DNA of 48,460 bases from an uncultured Parabacteroides sp. (GCF_902493135.1 NZ_CABUOD010000036.1:1-48460), one strand, 5' to 3'. Shown: positions 22,370 through 31,386, counted from the first letter of the stretch. A program made the numbers and translations. The notes: generated by a model not told the origin, from the letters alone.

Positions 22370-22615
22370 TTATCGTTTTAATATATAATTAGCATATTTA
22401 CTTAATGCAATAGTAAAACAAAAGCCTGAAAGAACTTTCATCCAGTTTTCCATATTACTTACATCCGAATAGAGAGGTAATATTCCTCCCAATACAATTG
22501 CGGCAAAAATAAGTTTTGCCAGATCATAGACGAACTTGCCTAAGTTCTCTATTCGTACCTTTTCCTTATACCTTAATTCTTCTCTGAATTTCTGTTGTTT
22601 GCTGAATGTTCCCAT
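22370..22615 (-). CDS. DUF6722-like small membrane protein
   Basis: 81 aa. The N-terminus MGTFSKQQKFREELRYKEK is basic and cytoplasmic, followed by two hydrophobic segments (about 31-49, LAKLIFAAIVLGGILPLY, and 58-76, WMKVLSGFCFTIALSKYA) and a short C-terminal tail. This resembles DUF6722 proteins of Bacteroidales. Function unknown. It is in an operon with the 42-aa protein, has its own -7 element at 22658-22665, and a leader hairpin CTATTC/GAATAG (22634-22651). Confidence 0.7.
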   Translation of the reverse strand: MGTFSKQQKFREELRYKEKVRIENLGKFVYDLAKLIFAAIVLGGILPLYSDVSNMENWMKVLSGFCFTIALSKYANYILKR

Positions 22616-22657
22616 AGTTAGTTTATTTGGTTGCTATTCAAAAACGAATAGTAAGGA

Positions 22658-22665
22658 CAAATATA
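22658..22665 (-). promoter_or_regulatory. -7 element of the small membrane protein pair
   Basis: Minus-strand TATATTTG (22665-22658) fits TAnnTTTG, about 43 bp upstream of the start at 22615. It lies in the 79-bp gap after the yjjG-like gene. Confidence 0.5.
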
Positions 22666-22694
22666 TAGTTTATCTTTGATAATCTGTAGATAAT

Positions 22695-23390
22695 CTACAA
22701 AATCTTTTCGATTTCTTTTAAAGAGCCGACCGTGTAAGTCGGTATGAATCCTTTTGCCGGCAATCCTTCCGGGTTCAGCCATAGCTGGTCGATTTTGGAA
22801 TTGTGGGCACCGATAATGTCGGCTTCCCAACTGTCGCCGATCATGAGGCTTTCTTTACGGCGGGAGTTGGTGTTTTTCAGGGCGAAATCGAAAATACCCT
22901 TATGAGGTTTCTGGATGCAGGCGTCCTCAGAAAGGATCATCCTTTCGAAGTAGGGGGCCAGGCCGGAATTGCTGAGTTTCTTGAACTGGACTTCCCGAAA
23001 ACCGTTGGACAGGATATACATGCGATAAGAGGGACGCAGGTATTCCAATAGCTCGATCGCCCCCGGCACCAACCGCGTCTTCCGGGTGGTACGTTGCAGG
23101 AAGTCGTTGTTGATCGCCAATACCGACTGTGTGTCTTCTATTCCCAGCGGACGGAGCATATAGCGAAAACGTTCGATGATCAATGTCTGGCGGTCTATTT
23201 CATTGTTGCGGTACTGTTCCCATAGCAGGTTGTTATGCGGCCAGTAGATATCGAAGAAAGCCTCGAAGGAGGCATAATACCGGTCAAAGTGGTGAGCGGC
23301 ATATACTTCTTCGAGGCATTCCTTATTATTATGGTACGTGTCCCAAAGGGTATCGTCCAAATCAATAAAAAGATTTTTATATTTCATCAT
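22695..23390 (-). CDS. YjjG-like HAD phosphatase (noncanonical pyrimidine nucleotidase)
   Basis: 231 aa. HAD motif I is FIDLDDTLWD (Asp10, Asp12), motif II ILSNGF, motif III Lys in the KPHKGIF segment and motif IV MIGDSWEADIIGA. The helical cap between motifs I and II (about 15-95) has the size of YjjG-type nucleotidases, which dephosphorylate noncanonical pyrimidine nucleoside monophosphates. Start: ATGATG at 23390-23385; the first ATG overlaps the stop of the upstream coiled-coil gene (ATGA), so translation is coupled. The name yjjG is a family-level inference. Confidence 0.85.
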   Translation of the reverse strand: MMKYKNLFIDLDDTLWDTYHNNKECLEEVYAAHHFDRYYASFEAFFDIYWPHNNLLWEQYRNNEIDRQTLIIERFRYMLRPLGIEDTQSVLAINNDFLQRTTRKTRLVPGAIELLEYLRPSYRMYILSNGFREVQFKKLSNSGLAPYFERMILSEDACIQKPHKGIFDFALKNTNSRRKESLMIGDSWEADIIGAHNSKIDQLWLNPEGLPAKGFIPTYTVGSLKEIEKIL

Positions 23391-24259
23391 CCAACTTCAA
23401 TCACCAAATACTTGCCAAGACTCCAGAATGCTTTTTCATCTGTGATCTTCAACGTCATATTGCCGTCTTCGTCCTTTACAAATTCGTAAGAACCTTCCGG
23501 GTGATTGGATTTCAGTTTTGCCTTACCTGCAAACAAAGGGATTTCCTTCACTTCGCGAATATCGATAGAAATGAAATAATCTTTGTTGAAGCCGCTCTGT
23601 AACACTTTGGATTTGGCAAACAAGCCTCCGCCGGAAAGGATTTTCTGGTCTTTCAGCTCTTTAGACGTGCCGAAGCAATAGTAGGCAGTATGAAGTTTCT
23701 TGTCCTGCTCCTGCAACTTCTCGGATTGAGCCGCAGTTGTAGTGGACAAGTCTTCCACATCTTCGTTCAAAGAAGCAACCATTTCATCCAATTCCTGGAT
23801 GCGAACATTCTTCTTCGCCAGGTCTTCCTGTAGCGTGACAATCATATTGGCTTTCTGGTCAAGTTCGGAGGAAAGGCGGCTGATCGTCTTCCTTAAAGCG
23901 GCAGATTGTATTCCGCTTTTTTTCAGTTTCTCTTCCAACTCACTGATCTGCTGTTTGTTCTTTTTCAGCGTTTCGCTGATCAACTGCATGTTTTCTTTGA
24001 TCTGTTCGCGGCTGCTCTTGTTCAGATCCCCTTTTTGCTGCTGTATGTTGAGATAATTTTCTGCATCACGGATAGACTGGATATCAGCCTCTACGTCGTT
24101 GAGGGTACCGAGTATTTCATCCATCTCGGCATTACTTTTGGTGTTTTCGATTCTCAGAGAGTCGTTTTCTGCTTTCAGCTTCTTATATTCTGCTGAATTC
24201 TGTCCGCAGGAGGCCAGCATGGCTGTGCAAATCGTTGTTGCAATCAATACTTTCTTCAT
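23387..24259 (-). CDS. Coiled-coil lipoprotein (Cbp1-like)
   Basis: 290 aa. The lipobox ends at Cys18 (AMLASCGQ). Residues about 25-200 are a long heptad-rich coiled coil (EYKKLKAENDSLRIENTK, SELEEKLKKSG, DQKANMIVTLQEDLAKKNVRIQELDEMV). A compact C-terminal domain of about 90 residues starts at HTAYYCFGTSKELKDQKIL. The layout matches proteins that databases label Cbp1-family collagen-binding adhesins; I cannot confirm collagen binding. Probably an outer-membrane or periplasmic stalk. It follows rsmI by 18 bp and overlaps the YjjG-like gene by 4 bp. Confidence 0.75.
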   Translation of the reverse strand: MKKVLIATTICTAMLASCGQNSAEYKKLKAENDSLRIENTKSNAEMDEILGTLNDVEADIQSIRDAENYLNIQQQKGDLNKSSREQIKENMQLISETLKKNKQQISELEEKLKKSGIQSAALRKTISRLSSELDQKANMIVTLQEDLAKKNVRIQELDEMVASLNEDVEDLSTTTAAQSEKLQEQDKKLHTAYYCFGTSKELKDQKILSGGGLFAKSKVLQSGFNKDYFISIDIREVKEIPLFAGKAKLKSNHPEGSYEFVKDEDGNMTLKITDEKAFWSLGKYLVIEVG

Positions 24260-24277
24260 GTTCTTTCTGTTGTTACG

Positions 24278-24988
24278 TTAAACTTCTGTTCCTGTCTCTG
24301 TTTCTTTGTCCTTTTTATCTTTTAAGCCTGCTAATATTATAACAATTTCACCTTTCGGTTCGTTCACGGTAAAGTGAGCGATGACTTCTTCCAGCGTGCC
24401 GCGTACGGTTTCTTCGTGTATCTTCGATATTTCACGTGATACGGAAACAGGGCGGTCATTCCCGAAGAACTCGGCTAACTGTGTCAACGTTTTGACCAAC
24501 CGGAAAGGTGACTCGTAGAAAATGATGGTGCGATATTCCGTCGAGAGTTCTTTCAGGCGCGTCTGCCTTCCCTTTTTCTGGGGAAGAAAACCTTCGAAGC
24601 AGAATTTCTCATTGGGCAATCCCGAAGCGACTAATGCCGGGACAAAAGCCGTGGCTCCCGGCAGGCATTCCACTTCTACACCCTGACGTACACATTCACG
24701 TACCAGCATAAATCCGGGATCGGATATCGCGGGAGTACCGGCATCCGACACCAATGCGATGTTTTCGCCGGCCTTGATACGGGCAGCCACCTGCTCGACC
24801 GTTTTATGCTCGTTGAACTTATGGTGCGACTGCATCCTGTTTTGTATTTCGAAATGTTTAAGCAGGATACCTGTAGTACGTGTATCTTCCGCCAGAATGA
24901 GATCGGCCTCTTTCAGCACGCGGATTGCCCGGAACGTCATGTCTTCCAGATTCCCGACGGGAGTAGGTACTACTGTTAATTTTGCCAT
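24278..24988 (-). CDS. rsmI: 16S rRNA (cytidine(1402)-2'-O)-methyltransferase
   Basis: 236 aa from the ATG at 24986-24988; a more upstream in-frame ATG would add 12 residues and overlap the preceding gene. The protein starts MAKLTVVPTPVGNLEDMTFRA, then LAEDTRTTGILLKHF and ALVSDAGTPAISDPG, the three signature blocks of RsmI (SAM-dependent tetrapyrrole-methylase fold). It 2'-O-methylates C1402 of 16S rRNA in the decoding centre. The second gene of a four-gene minus-strand operon, 16 bp after the conserved hypothetical gene. Confidence 0.95.
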   Translation of the reverse strand: MAKLTVVPTPVGNLEDMTFRAIRVLKEADLILAEDTRTTGILLKHFEIQNRMQSHHKFNEHKTVEQVAARIKAGENIALVSDAGTPAISDPGFMLVRECVRQGVEVECLPGATAFVPALVASGLPNEKFCFEGFLPQKKGRQTRLKELSTEYRTIIFYESPFRLVKTLTQLAEFFGNDRPVSVSREISKIHEETVRGTLEEVIAHFTVNEPKGEIVIILAGLKDKKDKETETGTEV

Positions 24989-25004
24989 ACTTATTCTCCG
25001 TTCT

Positions 25005-25706
25005 TCAGAGAAAGCGTTTTTCAAGCAGCTTGATAAAGTCTGCTACCGCTTCATCTTCTATGTTCCACTTTAATTCGTTATTCAAATATGTGATCGAGTC
25101 TTCATACGAATGAAGATCGTTCAGGTCGTTGATCGCTTTGTTCATCCGTGCCTCATCCCCTCCGAACAGTTCGCGGCGGAAACGAAAACGGTCGTTCAAG
25201 CTGAATGCCTTACGGAAATCCGAAAGGTTTTTCTTTTCCAACAGGTCGTTGAGGAATAATCCGGGACGCTCTGCGGGGATTACTTTGCCGGGGGCTTCCA
25301 CGACAGGAGCCTCCGGTTCTTCAACGGGGGTTGGCTCCGATTTGTGAGGGGCTTCTTTTTCTGCGGGAAGTTCCTGTTTGATTTCCGGTTCTTGGGCAAC
25401 AGGTTCCGTTTCTGCCGGAATGGGGACGGGAGCTATGATCGGTGATTCCTGTAGCGTCTGTACCGGGACGGCAACCGATGGGGGAATTGACTGGATCAAA
25501 GCCTGATGCTCTTCCATCTGTTTGCGTAGCATTTCGATCTGGGCCGTTTCCAAAGCATGCAGATCTTTCAGGATCTTATGCGTGAGGTCGAAAGTCTGGC
25601 CGAAAAAAGACACCGGATACACTTCTGCATCCCGCATCCCGGCAACCAATGTTTCAAGCTCCCGGATATCCAGAAGCAGGTAATCTATTTTTTCTTTATT
25701 TGCCAT
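25005..25706 (-). CDS. Conserved hypothetical protein with a Pro/Glu-rich linker
   Basis: 233 aa from the ATG giving MANKEKIDYLLLDI; two more upstream residues are possible. Residues 1-70 are a helical, acidic domain (LLLDIRELETLVAGMRDAEVYPVSFFGQTFDLTHKILKDLHALET). The middle (about 85-150) is a low-complexity linker rich in Pro, Glu, Ala and Val. Residues about 155-233 form a second conserved domain (LFLNDLLEKKNLSDFRKAFSLNDRFRFRRELFGGDEARMNKAINDLNDL...WNIEDEAVADFIKLLEKRFL). No signal peptide or membrane segment. I do not recognise a function. First gene of the rsmI operon. Confidence 0.75.
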   Translation of the reverse strand: MANKEKIDYLLLDIRELETLVAGMRDAEVYPVSFFGQTFDLTHKILKDLHALETAQIEMLRKQMEEHQALIQSIPPSVAVPVQTLQESPIIAPVPIPAETEPVAQEPEIKQELPAEKEAPHKSEPTPVEEPEAPVVEAPGKVIPAERPGLFLNDLLEKKNLSDFRKAFSLNDRFRFRRELFGGDEARMNKAINDLNDLHSYEDSITYLNNELKWNIEDEAVADFIKLLEKRFL

Positions 25707-25723
25707 TATCATTATTATTGCAA

Positions 25724-25731
25724 CAAAAATA
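25724..25731 (-). promoter_or_regulatory. -7 element of the rsmI operon
   Basis: Minus-strand TATTTTTG (25731-25724) fits TAnnTTTG and lies 18 bp upstream of the ATG at 25706. Confidence 0.5.
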
Positions 25732-25903
25732 GCTATTTCTTATATACGTAACGTATTTATTGTATGAAATATTGTTATCCCTTTCGTTGCAAGGCTGCCG
25801 TCATGAAAAACGGTCATGTCCGTCTGGAGGGAAGAAGCGGCTTAATTGTGTCATACTGCTAAAGAATGACATACTAAAACTATTTTATCTCCCGTTAATT
25901 CTT

Positions 25904-25911
25904 TACATTTG
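25904..25911 (+). promoter_or_regulatory. -7 element of dxs
   Basis: TACATTTG, 20 bp upstream of the ATG at 25931. No TTG is seen at -33. Its position inside the longer open frame is one reason to reject the upstream start. Confidence 0.55.
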
Positions 25912-25930
25912 CCACAAAATTATAGCGGTT

Positions 25931-27835
25931 ATGACAGAATGCAAGGATGAACACATATTAAATTCCATTGATTATCCGGAGGATTTGCGCAAGTTGTCCC
26001 CCGACAAATTGGGAGAGGTATGTGCAGAGTTGCGTCAATATATAATAGATGTACTATCGGAGAACCCCGGACATCTCGGGGCAAGTCTCGGCACGGTAGA
26101 GCTGACGGTTGCACTACACTATGTTTTTAATACTCCCTACGACCGTATTGTATGGGATGTGGGGCATCAGGCGTATGGCCATAAAATACTGACCGGACGT
26201 CGGGAAGCCTTTCATACACTTCGAAAATTCAAAGGAATAAGCGGTTTCCCTAATCCCCAGGAAAGTCCCTATGACGCGTTTGTTGCCGGACATGCTTCAA
26301 ATTCCATATCGGCGGCTATGGGCATGTCGGTCGCTTCTGCCCTGAAGGGGGAAAAGGACAGGCACGTGATAGCTGTGATCGGTGATGGGGCCATGACGGG
26401 TGGTTTGGCGTTCGAAGGCCTGAACAATGCGTCGGCTAATCCGAATAACCTGCTTATCATTCTCAATGATAACGATATGGCGATAGATCATGCAGTCGGT
26501 GGGCTGAGCCAGTATCTGGTGGATATCACGACCAGTCAGACGTACAATAAAATGCGTTATGACGTGTACCGGGGACTGCGCAAGATGAAGCTGATCAATA
26601 ATGACCGCCGGGGAAACATCCTTCGCTTCAACAATAGCTTGAAAGCATTGCTCACGCAACAACATAATCTGTTTGAGGGATTCAGTATCCGCTACTTTGG
26701 CCCGATCGACGGACATGATGTCGATTATATGATCAAGGTGCTGAATGATATAAAAGATATGGAAGGCCCGAAGCTGTTACATATCAAAACAAAAAAAGGC
26801 AAAGGATTCAAGCCGGCTGAAAAGTCAGCGACGGAGTGGCATGCACCGGGGCTGTTCAATAAGGAAACAGGTGAGCGGATCATTGTCCATAAGCTGAATG
26901 AGCCCCAGCTTTATCAGGATGTTTTCGGGCATACCCTTGTCGAGTTGGCCGAAAAGGATGAGCGGATCGTGGGAATCACTCCAGCCATGCCGACGGGATG
27001 TTCCATGACTTATATGATGAAAGCCTTCCCGAAACGGGCCTTTGATGTCGGGATTGCCGAAGGGCATTCGGTAACCTTCTCTGCCGGACTCGCCAAAGAG
27101 GGGATGATCCCTTTCTGCAATGTCTACTCTTCTTTCATGCAGCGGGCCTACGATATGGTGATACACGATGTCGCCCTCCAGAATCTTCATATGGTGATCT
27201 GCCTGGACCGTGCCGGTTTGGTAGGCGAAGACGGGGCGACGCATCACGGGGTGTTCGACCTCGCTTATCTGCGTCCGGTCCCGAACTTGATTATCTCGTC
27301 CCCTTTGAATGAGCTGGATTTACGGAACCTGATGTACACCGGATATAAGGAAAGTAACGGCCCGTTCGTGATCCGCTATCCGCGCGGTAAAGGAGAAATG
27401 GCGGATTGGAGGAATGAGATGCGTGTGCTTCCGATCGGGAAAGGCAAGAAACTCCGTGATGGGGATGATATTGCGATCTTGTCACTCGGCCCTATCGGCA
27501 ACGAAGTGATAAAAGCCATAAAGGAGGCGGGTGACGGCATATCGATCGCCCATTACGATATGATCTATTTAAAACCGATGGATGAAGAGTTGTTGCATGA
27601 AGTCGGTCAGAAGTTCAGCCGTGTAATCACTGTCGAAAACGGTGTGATCAGAGGTGGATTCGGCAGCGCTGTTCTGGAATTTATGGCGGATAACGGTTAT
27701 ACCCCGCAGGTGAAGCGGATCGGTGTGCCGGATGAGTTCGTCGAACACGGGCCGATTCCCGAACTGTATAAACTATGTGGCATGGATGCCAAAAGTATTG
27801 CAGGAGAAATAAGAAAGATGGTTATCGGAGGATAA
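25931..27835 (+). CDS. dxs: 1-deoxy-D-xylulose-5-phosphate synthase
   Basis: 634 aa from the ATG at 25931; the frame is open 57 codons further upstream but that stretch does not read as Dxs and contains the promoter. Thiamine diphosphate motif GDGAMTGG at 151-158 continues to NDND; the catalytic region has ENPGHLGASLGTVELTVALHYVF and HQAYGHK. The pyrimidine-binding and C-terminal transketolase domains follow (AEGHSVTFSAGLA, DRAGLVGEDGATHHGVFD). It condenses pyruvate and glyceraldehyde-3-phosphate, the first step of the MEP isoprenoid pathway. trkA begins 29 bp downstream, so the three genes dxs-trkA-trkH probably form one operon. Confidence 0.96.
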   Translation: MTECKDEHILNSIDYPEDLRKLSPDKLGEVCAELRQYIIDVLSENPGHLGASLGTVELTVALHYVFNTPYDRIVWDVGHQAYGHKILTGRREAFHTLRKFKGISGFPNPQESPYDAFVAGHASNSISAAMGMSVASALKGEKDRHVIAVIGDGAMTGGLAFEGLNNASANPNNLLIILNDNDMAIDHAVGGLSQYLVDITTSQTYNKMRYDVYRGLRKMKLINNDRRGNILRFNNSLKALLTQQHNLFEGFSIRYFGPIDGHDVDYMIKVLNDIKDMEGPKLLHIKTKKGKGFKPAEKSATEWHAPGLFNKETGERIIVHKLNEPQLYQDVFGHTLVELAEKDERIVGITPAMPTGCSMTYMMKAFPKRAFDVGIAEGHSVTFSAGLAKEGMIPFCNVYSSFMQRAYDMVIHDVALQNLHMVICLDRAGLVGEDGATHHGVFDLAYLRPVPNLIISSPLNELDLRNLMYTGYKESNGPFVIRYPRGKGEMADWRNEMRVLPIGKGKKLRDGDDIAILSLGPIGNEVIKAIKEAGDGISIAHYDMIYLKPMDEELLHEVGQKFSRVITVENGVIRGGFGSAVLEFMADNGYTPQVKRIGVPDEFVEHGPIPELYKLCGMDAKSIAGEIRKMVIGG

Positions 27836-27864
27836 TATATCCTCATAATTAATCTCTATATAAA

Positions 27865-29202
27865 ATGAAAATTATTATAGCCGGAGCCGGTGAAGTAGGA
27901 ACCCACCTGGCAAAAATGTTATCACAGGAGAAGCAGGATATTATCCTGATGGATCCGAATGAGGAGCGTTTGAATTTTACGAATTCAAGCATGGAGATCC
28001 TTCCTATGGTGGGGAATCCGACATCCATTCGGGACCTGGAAGAAGCCGGTATCAGAAAGGCCGACCTGTTTATCAGTGTCACGCCGGAAGAAACGACCAA
28101 TGTGGCAGCCAGCATTCTGGCGTCTAAATTAGGGGCGCGTAAGACGTTGACACGTATCAACAATTACGAATACCTGCTCCCTAAAAACAAGGAACTGTTC
28201 GAAAAGATGGGGATCGATTCCATGATCTACCCGGAAATGCTGGCAGCTAAAGAAATTGTCACGGCCGTCAAACGCCCGTGGACCCGTCAATACTGGGAGT
28301 TGTTCGGAGGCGCCCTGATCCTGATCGGTGTAAAGGTGCGCGATAATTCCCGGCTTGTGAACAAACATCTGTCCGAGCTGCTGAACGAACAGAAACTCTA
28401 TCATATCGTTGCCATCAAACGGCAGAACGAGACCATTATCCCCCGTGGCACGGACCGTATAGAATCGGGAGATATCGTTTTCTTCACAACGACCAAAGGC
28501 CATATCGAAGATGTCCGGCTGCATGCGGGCAAGCGGGATCCCGAAGTGAAGAAAGTCATCATTATGGGAGGCAGCCGTATCGCGATCCGTACCTGCCAGT
28601 ATCTCCCGAACAATATCCGTGTAAAAGTAATCGAGACAAACAAAGACAAGAGCCACCGCATAGCCGAGGTCGTTCCCGGAAATGTCTTGATCATCAACGG
28701 AGACGGACGTGATACCGACCTGTTGATGCAGGAGGGGATCAAAGACGCACAGGCATTTATCGCACTGACGGATAATTCGAGCACGAACATCCTGGCCTGC
28801 CTGGCCGCCAAACGTGCCGGAGTATTCAAGACCATTGCCAAGATCGAGAATATCGACTACATACCTTTGGCGGAAAGCATGGATATCGGTTCGGTGATCA
28901 ATAAGAAACTGATCGCCGCCAGCCATATCTACCAATTCCTGTTGGATGCAGACGTGTCGAACGTGAAATGCCTTACTTTTGCCAATGCAGATGTGGCGGA
29001 ACTTGTCGCCCGTCCCGATTCGAGGATTACCCGTAAGCAGGTAAAAGACCTGAACCTTCCGAAAGACTTGACGCTGGGCGGATTGATCCGTGACGGCGAG
29101 CCGATGATGATCAAAGGTGATACACATATCCAGGCCTACGACCACGTCGTGGTGTTCTGCCTGGATACGGCCATGCGTAAATTGGAGGACTACTTTAATT
29201 AA
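27865..29202 (+). CDS. trkA: Potassium uptake regulatory subunit TrkA
   Basis: 445 aa, cytoplasmic. Two RCK repeats, each with a Rossmann NAD-binding motif: IIIAGAGEVGTHLAKML at the N-terminus and VIIMGGSRIAIRTCQYL near residue 230. Each is followed by a TrkA-C domain (LIGVKVRDNSRLVNKHLSELL; RKQVKDLNLPKDLTLGGLIRDGEPMMIKGDT). It forms the cytoplasmic ring that gates TrkH in response to nucleotides. The 28-bp gap to trkH is made of 7-bp repeats. Confidence 0.94.
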   Translation: MKIIIAGAGEVGTHLAKMLSQEKQDIILMDPNEERLNFTNSSMEILPMVGNPTSIRDLEEAGIRKADLFISVTPEETTNVAASILASKLGARKTLTRINNYEYLLPKNKELFEKMGIDSMIYPEMLAAKEIVTAVKRPWTRQYWELFGGALILIGVKVRDNSRLVNKHLSELLNEQKLYHIVAIKRQNETIIPRGTDRIESGDIVFFTTTKGHIEDVRLHAGKRDPEVKKVIIMGGSRIAIRTCQYLPNNIRVKVIETNKDKSHRIAEVVPGNVLIINGDGRDTDLLMQEGIKDAQAFIALTDNSSTNILACLAAKRAGVFKTIAKIENIDYIPLAESMDIGSVINKKLIAASHIYQFLLDADVSNVKCLTFANADVAELVARPDSRITRKQVKDLNLPKDLTLGGLIRDGEPMMIKGDTHIQAYDHVVVFCLDTAMRKLEDYFN

Positions 29203-29229
29203 TTGACAAGGGGCAATTGACAATTGTTA
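29202..29229. repeat. 7-bp tandem repeat filling the trkA-trkH gap, four units
   Basis: ATTGACA, AGGGGCA, ATTGACA and ATTGTTA follow each other without interruption from the trkA stop to the base before the trkH ATG. Confidence 0.65.
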
Positions 29230-29230
29230 T

Positions 29231-30685
29231 ATGCTGAACATTCGTTTTATAATTAAGATGTTAGGGATGATGTTCATCCTGGAGACGTTGTTTATGCTGG
29301 CAGCGACGGCAGTCGCTTTCCTATATGAAGGAAACGACTTCTATCCGCTCCTCCAGTCGAGCGGTATCATGTTCGGAACGGGAGTCCTTTTTACGCTGAT
29401 CGGGCTACGGGCCAACGAACATACGGCCGGGCGGCGTGAGGGGATGCTGACCGTCACTTTGACTTGGGCTCTCTTCTCCCTCTTAGGGATGCTGCCATTC
29501 TATTTAGGCGGGTATATAGATAATGTGACGGATGCCTATTTCGAAACGATGTCCGGTTTCACGACGACAGGCTCTACCATATTGACCGACATCGAAGCGC
29601 TTCCGCACGGGATCTTGTTCTGGCGAAGCCTCACGCAATGGCAGGGCGGTATCGGGATGATCGTGTTTACCGTAGCCTTGATGCCGATTCTCGGCGGCGG
29701 GGCCACCCAGATGTTCAATGCCGAGACTCCGGGGATCACGCACGAACGTTTCCGCCCGCGTGTCACCCAGGTTGCCAAGCGCCTGTGGGGCGTCTACCTG
29801 TTCCTGACCATTGTCCTTATCGGCCTCTTGTGGGCGGGGCCGATGAACCTGTACGACGCCGTCAATCATGCACTCACCTGCATTTCTACCGGCGGCTATT
29901 CGACGAAGAATGCCAGTATCGCCTACTGGGACTCTGCCTATATCGAATATGTCATTACGATCTTCATGTTTATCGGGGCGACCAATATCACCCTGATCTA
30001 TTTCTTCTTCAACGGGAAGCCCAAGAAACTGTTTACGGATGAAGAGACACGCTGGTTCTTCTGGTTCGTGCTGATTATCACGGCGATGTCGACGGCCTGG
30101 ATCATGTATAAGGGCATCGTGGACGATTTCGGCACGGCTTTCAGGGAGGCGGTATTCCAGGTTGTGACATTGGTGTCTACCTGCGGTTTCGCAACGACCG
30201 ACTACATCCCGTGGGGACCGTTCTTCTGGCTGCTGGCACTGGTTCTGATGGTGGTATGCGGTTGCGCGGGTTCTACCTGCGGAGGGTTGAAGATGGGACG
30301 TTTCGTGATCCTGACCAAGAACCTCTTCAATGAGTTCAAGAAACAGACCCATCCTCATGCCATCATCCCGGTGCGGATGAACGGGCATGCCATATCCGGC
30401 GATGTCGTCCACCGGGTGCTGGCTTTTGCCTTTGCTTATATAGCGTTGATCTTTGTCAGTTGCATGGCACTGATGATCGACGGGATGGGGTTTGAAGAAA
30501 CAATAGGCGCTGCCGTATCCTCGATCAGCAACGTCGGGCCTGGCCTGGGAAGTCTCGGCCCTGTCGGCAATTATGCCGAAGTGCCGACCGTATCGAAGTG
30601 GTTCTTGTCTTTCCTGATGATGGTAGGCCGTTTGGAGATATTCACGGTGCTGACGATCTTGTTGCCGGGGTTCTGGAAACAGTGA
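29231..30685 (+). CDS. trkH: Trk-type potassium transporter membrane subunit
   Basis: 484 aa with about ten to twelve membrane segments. Selectivity-filter-like pore loops are visible: SGFTTTGSTI (first), TCISTGGYSTKN (second), TLVSTCGFATTD (third) and SISNVGPGLGSLG (fourth), the MPM repeats typical of TrkH/KtrB. Moves K+ into the cell together with TrkA. The start ATG at 29231 follows trkA across the heptamer repeat; a hairpin follows the stop. Confidence 0.95.
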   Translation: MLNIRFIIKMLGMMFILETLFMLAATAVAFLYEGNDFYPLLQSSGIMFGTGVLFTLIGLRANEHTAGRREGMLTVTLTWALFSLLGMLPFYLGGYIDNVTDAYFETMSGFTTTGSTILTDIEALPHGILFWRSLTQWQGGIGMIVFTVALMPILGGGATQMFNAETPGITHERFRPRVTQVAKRLWGVYLFLTIVLIGLLWAGPMNLYDAVNHALTCISTGGYSTKNASIAYWDSAYIEYVITIFMFIGATNITLIYFFFNGKPKKLFTDEETRWFFWFVLIITAMSTAWIMYKGIVDDFGTAFREAVFQVVTLVSTCGFATTDYIPWGPFFWLLALVLMVVCGCAGSTCGGLKMGRFVILTKNLFNEFKKQTHPHAIIPVRMNGHAISGDVVHRVLAFAFAYIALIFVSCMALMIDGMGFEETIGAAVSSISNVGPGLGSLGPVGNYAEVPTVSKWFLSFLMMVGRLEIFTVLTILLPGFWKQ

Positions 30686-30711
30686 AAGAGGCTGTGTCAA
30701 AAGCCTCTTTC
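30684..30711 (+). terminator. Hairpin after trkH
   Basis: GAAAGAGGCT (30684-30693) pairs with AGCCTCTTTC (30702-30711), a 10-bp stem overlapping the trkH stop codon. The U-tract is short (TTTC). It lies just before the convergent ParE-type toxin gene (stop at 30718) and could serve both. Confidence 0.7.
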
Positions 30712-30717
30712 TATATG

Positions 30718-31059
30718 TTACTCTATATGGATCTGCCTGGTCTGCTTTATTTTATTCATACTGGATGCGGCATGGATAATGTCTAACACCTCAATACGCT
30801 TTTCACAAATACGGTAGATAATCAAGTGAGAATCCAGAATAATGTTCCGATACATACGGCTTTTCGTGGCAAGGTGGCGGCATTCGGGATAATAGGGATA
30901 AGCCGTTTTTAAATCGCGAACGGCATGCTCTATCGTATCTAAATAACGGTGAGCCTGGAAATAGCCAAACCGTTCGAGTCCCTCCTCCATCACATGAATA
31001 ATACTTGCCTGAAATTTGATGGAGGTTATTACAGGTTTCTCCCTTGTTCTCTCATCCAT
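30718..31059 (-). CDS. ParE/RelE-family toxin
   Basis: 113 aa. The sequence SIKFQASIIHVMEEGLERFGYFQAHRYLDTIEHAVRDLKTAYPYYPECRHLATKSRMYRNIILDSHLIIYRICEKRIEVLDIIHAA has the RelE/ParE fold order (helical hairpin, then a four-strand sheet with RMYRNIIL, HLIIYRI and RIEVLDIIHA). ParE toxins poison gyrase, RelE toxins cleave mRNA; the longer first helices here and the lack of obvious catalytic RelE residues favour ParE. The N-terminus overlaps the upstream antitoxin gene by 31 bp, typical of such pairs. A slightly later start is possible. Confidence 0.75.
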   Translation of the reverse strand: MDERTREKPVITSIKFQASIIHVMEEGLERFGYFQAHRYLDTIEHAVRDLKTAYPYYPECRHLATKSRMYRNIILDSHLIIYRICEKRIEVLDIIHAASSMNKIKQTRQIHIE

Positions 31060-31265
31060 CCCCGTATGTTATTGAAACATTCTTCAACGGAGATGAACGG
31101 GCCTCGTTCGATCTCATGGATATGTTCCCAGAATTCATCCTGGGTAGCATGGGTTGGTCTGTTGGGATTCCACTTGCTTTCATTAGGCAAGGCTTGGCTT
31201 CTCCGCAGTCTGCCGGGGATGGCTGGCTGGTTGGCTTTGGATGAAAGGTTACTTAATTTTGTCAT
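31029..31265 (-). CDS. Antitoxin of the ParE-type pair
   Basis: 78 aa, small and charged. The N-terminal 40 residues are basic and rich in Pro, Asn and Ser. The C-terminal FWEHIHEIERGPFISVEECFNNIRGWMREQ resembles the toxin-wrapping part of RelB/ParD-like antitoxins. It precedes and overlaps the toxin gene in the usual antitoxin-toxin order. A -7 element lies at 31297-31304. I do not see a ribbon-helix-helix DNA-binding motif, so autoregulation is uncertain. Confidence 0.65.
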   Translation of the reverse strand: MTKLSNLSSKANQPAIPGRLRRSQALPNESKWNPNRPTHATQDEFWEHIHEIERGPFISVEECFNNIRGWMREQGRNL

Positions 31266-31296
31266 AGTTGTAATTTGTTATAAATTAATACTGTGG

Positions 31297-31304
31297 CAAA
31301 TATA
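31297..31304 (-). promoter_or_regulatory. -7 element of the toxin-antitoxin operon
   Basis: Minus-strand TATATTTG (31304-31297) fits TAnnTTTG, about 32 bp upstream of the antitoxin start. Confidence 0.5.
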
Positions 31305-31386
31305 TACAATAAATCGGGAAGGACCTAATAAACCGAGAGGGTGTATCAAATTTGTTTTCATTTATAAGTAACCAGGCCTTTGGATA

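Noticed and set aside
22210..22392. Hydrophobic 60-codon plus-strand frame after prfC
   Set aside because: It overlaps the minus-strand 42-aa gene and the end of the DUF6722-like gene, which have better operon context; its start lies within the sequence right after the prfC terminator.
25760..25930. 57-residue N-terminal extension of Dxs
   Set aside because: It spans the dxs -7 element and does not resemble Dxs; the Met at 25931 gives the usual length.
28129..29223. 364-codon open frame antisense to trkA
   Set aside because: Shadow of trkA; no domain and no promoter.
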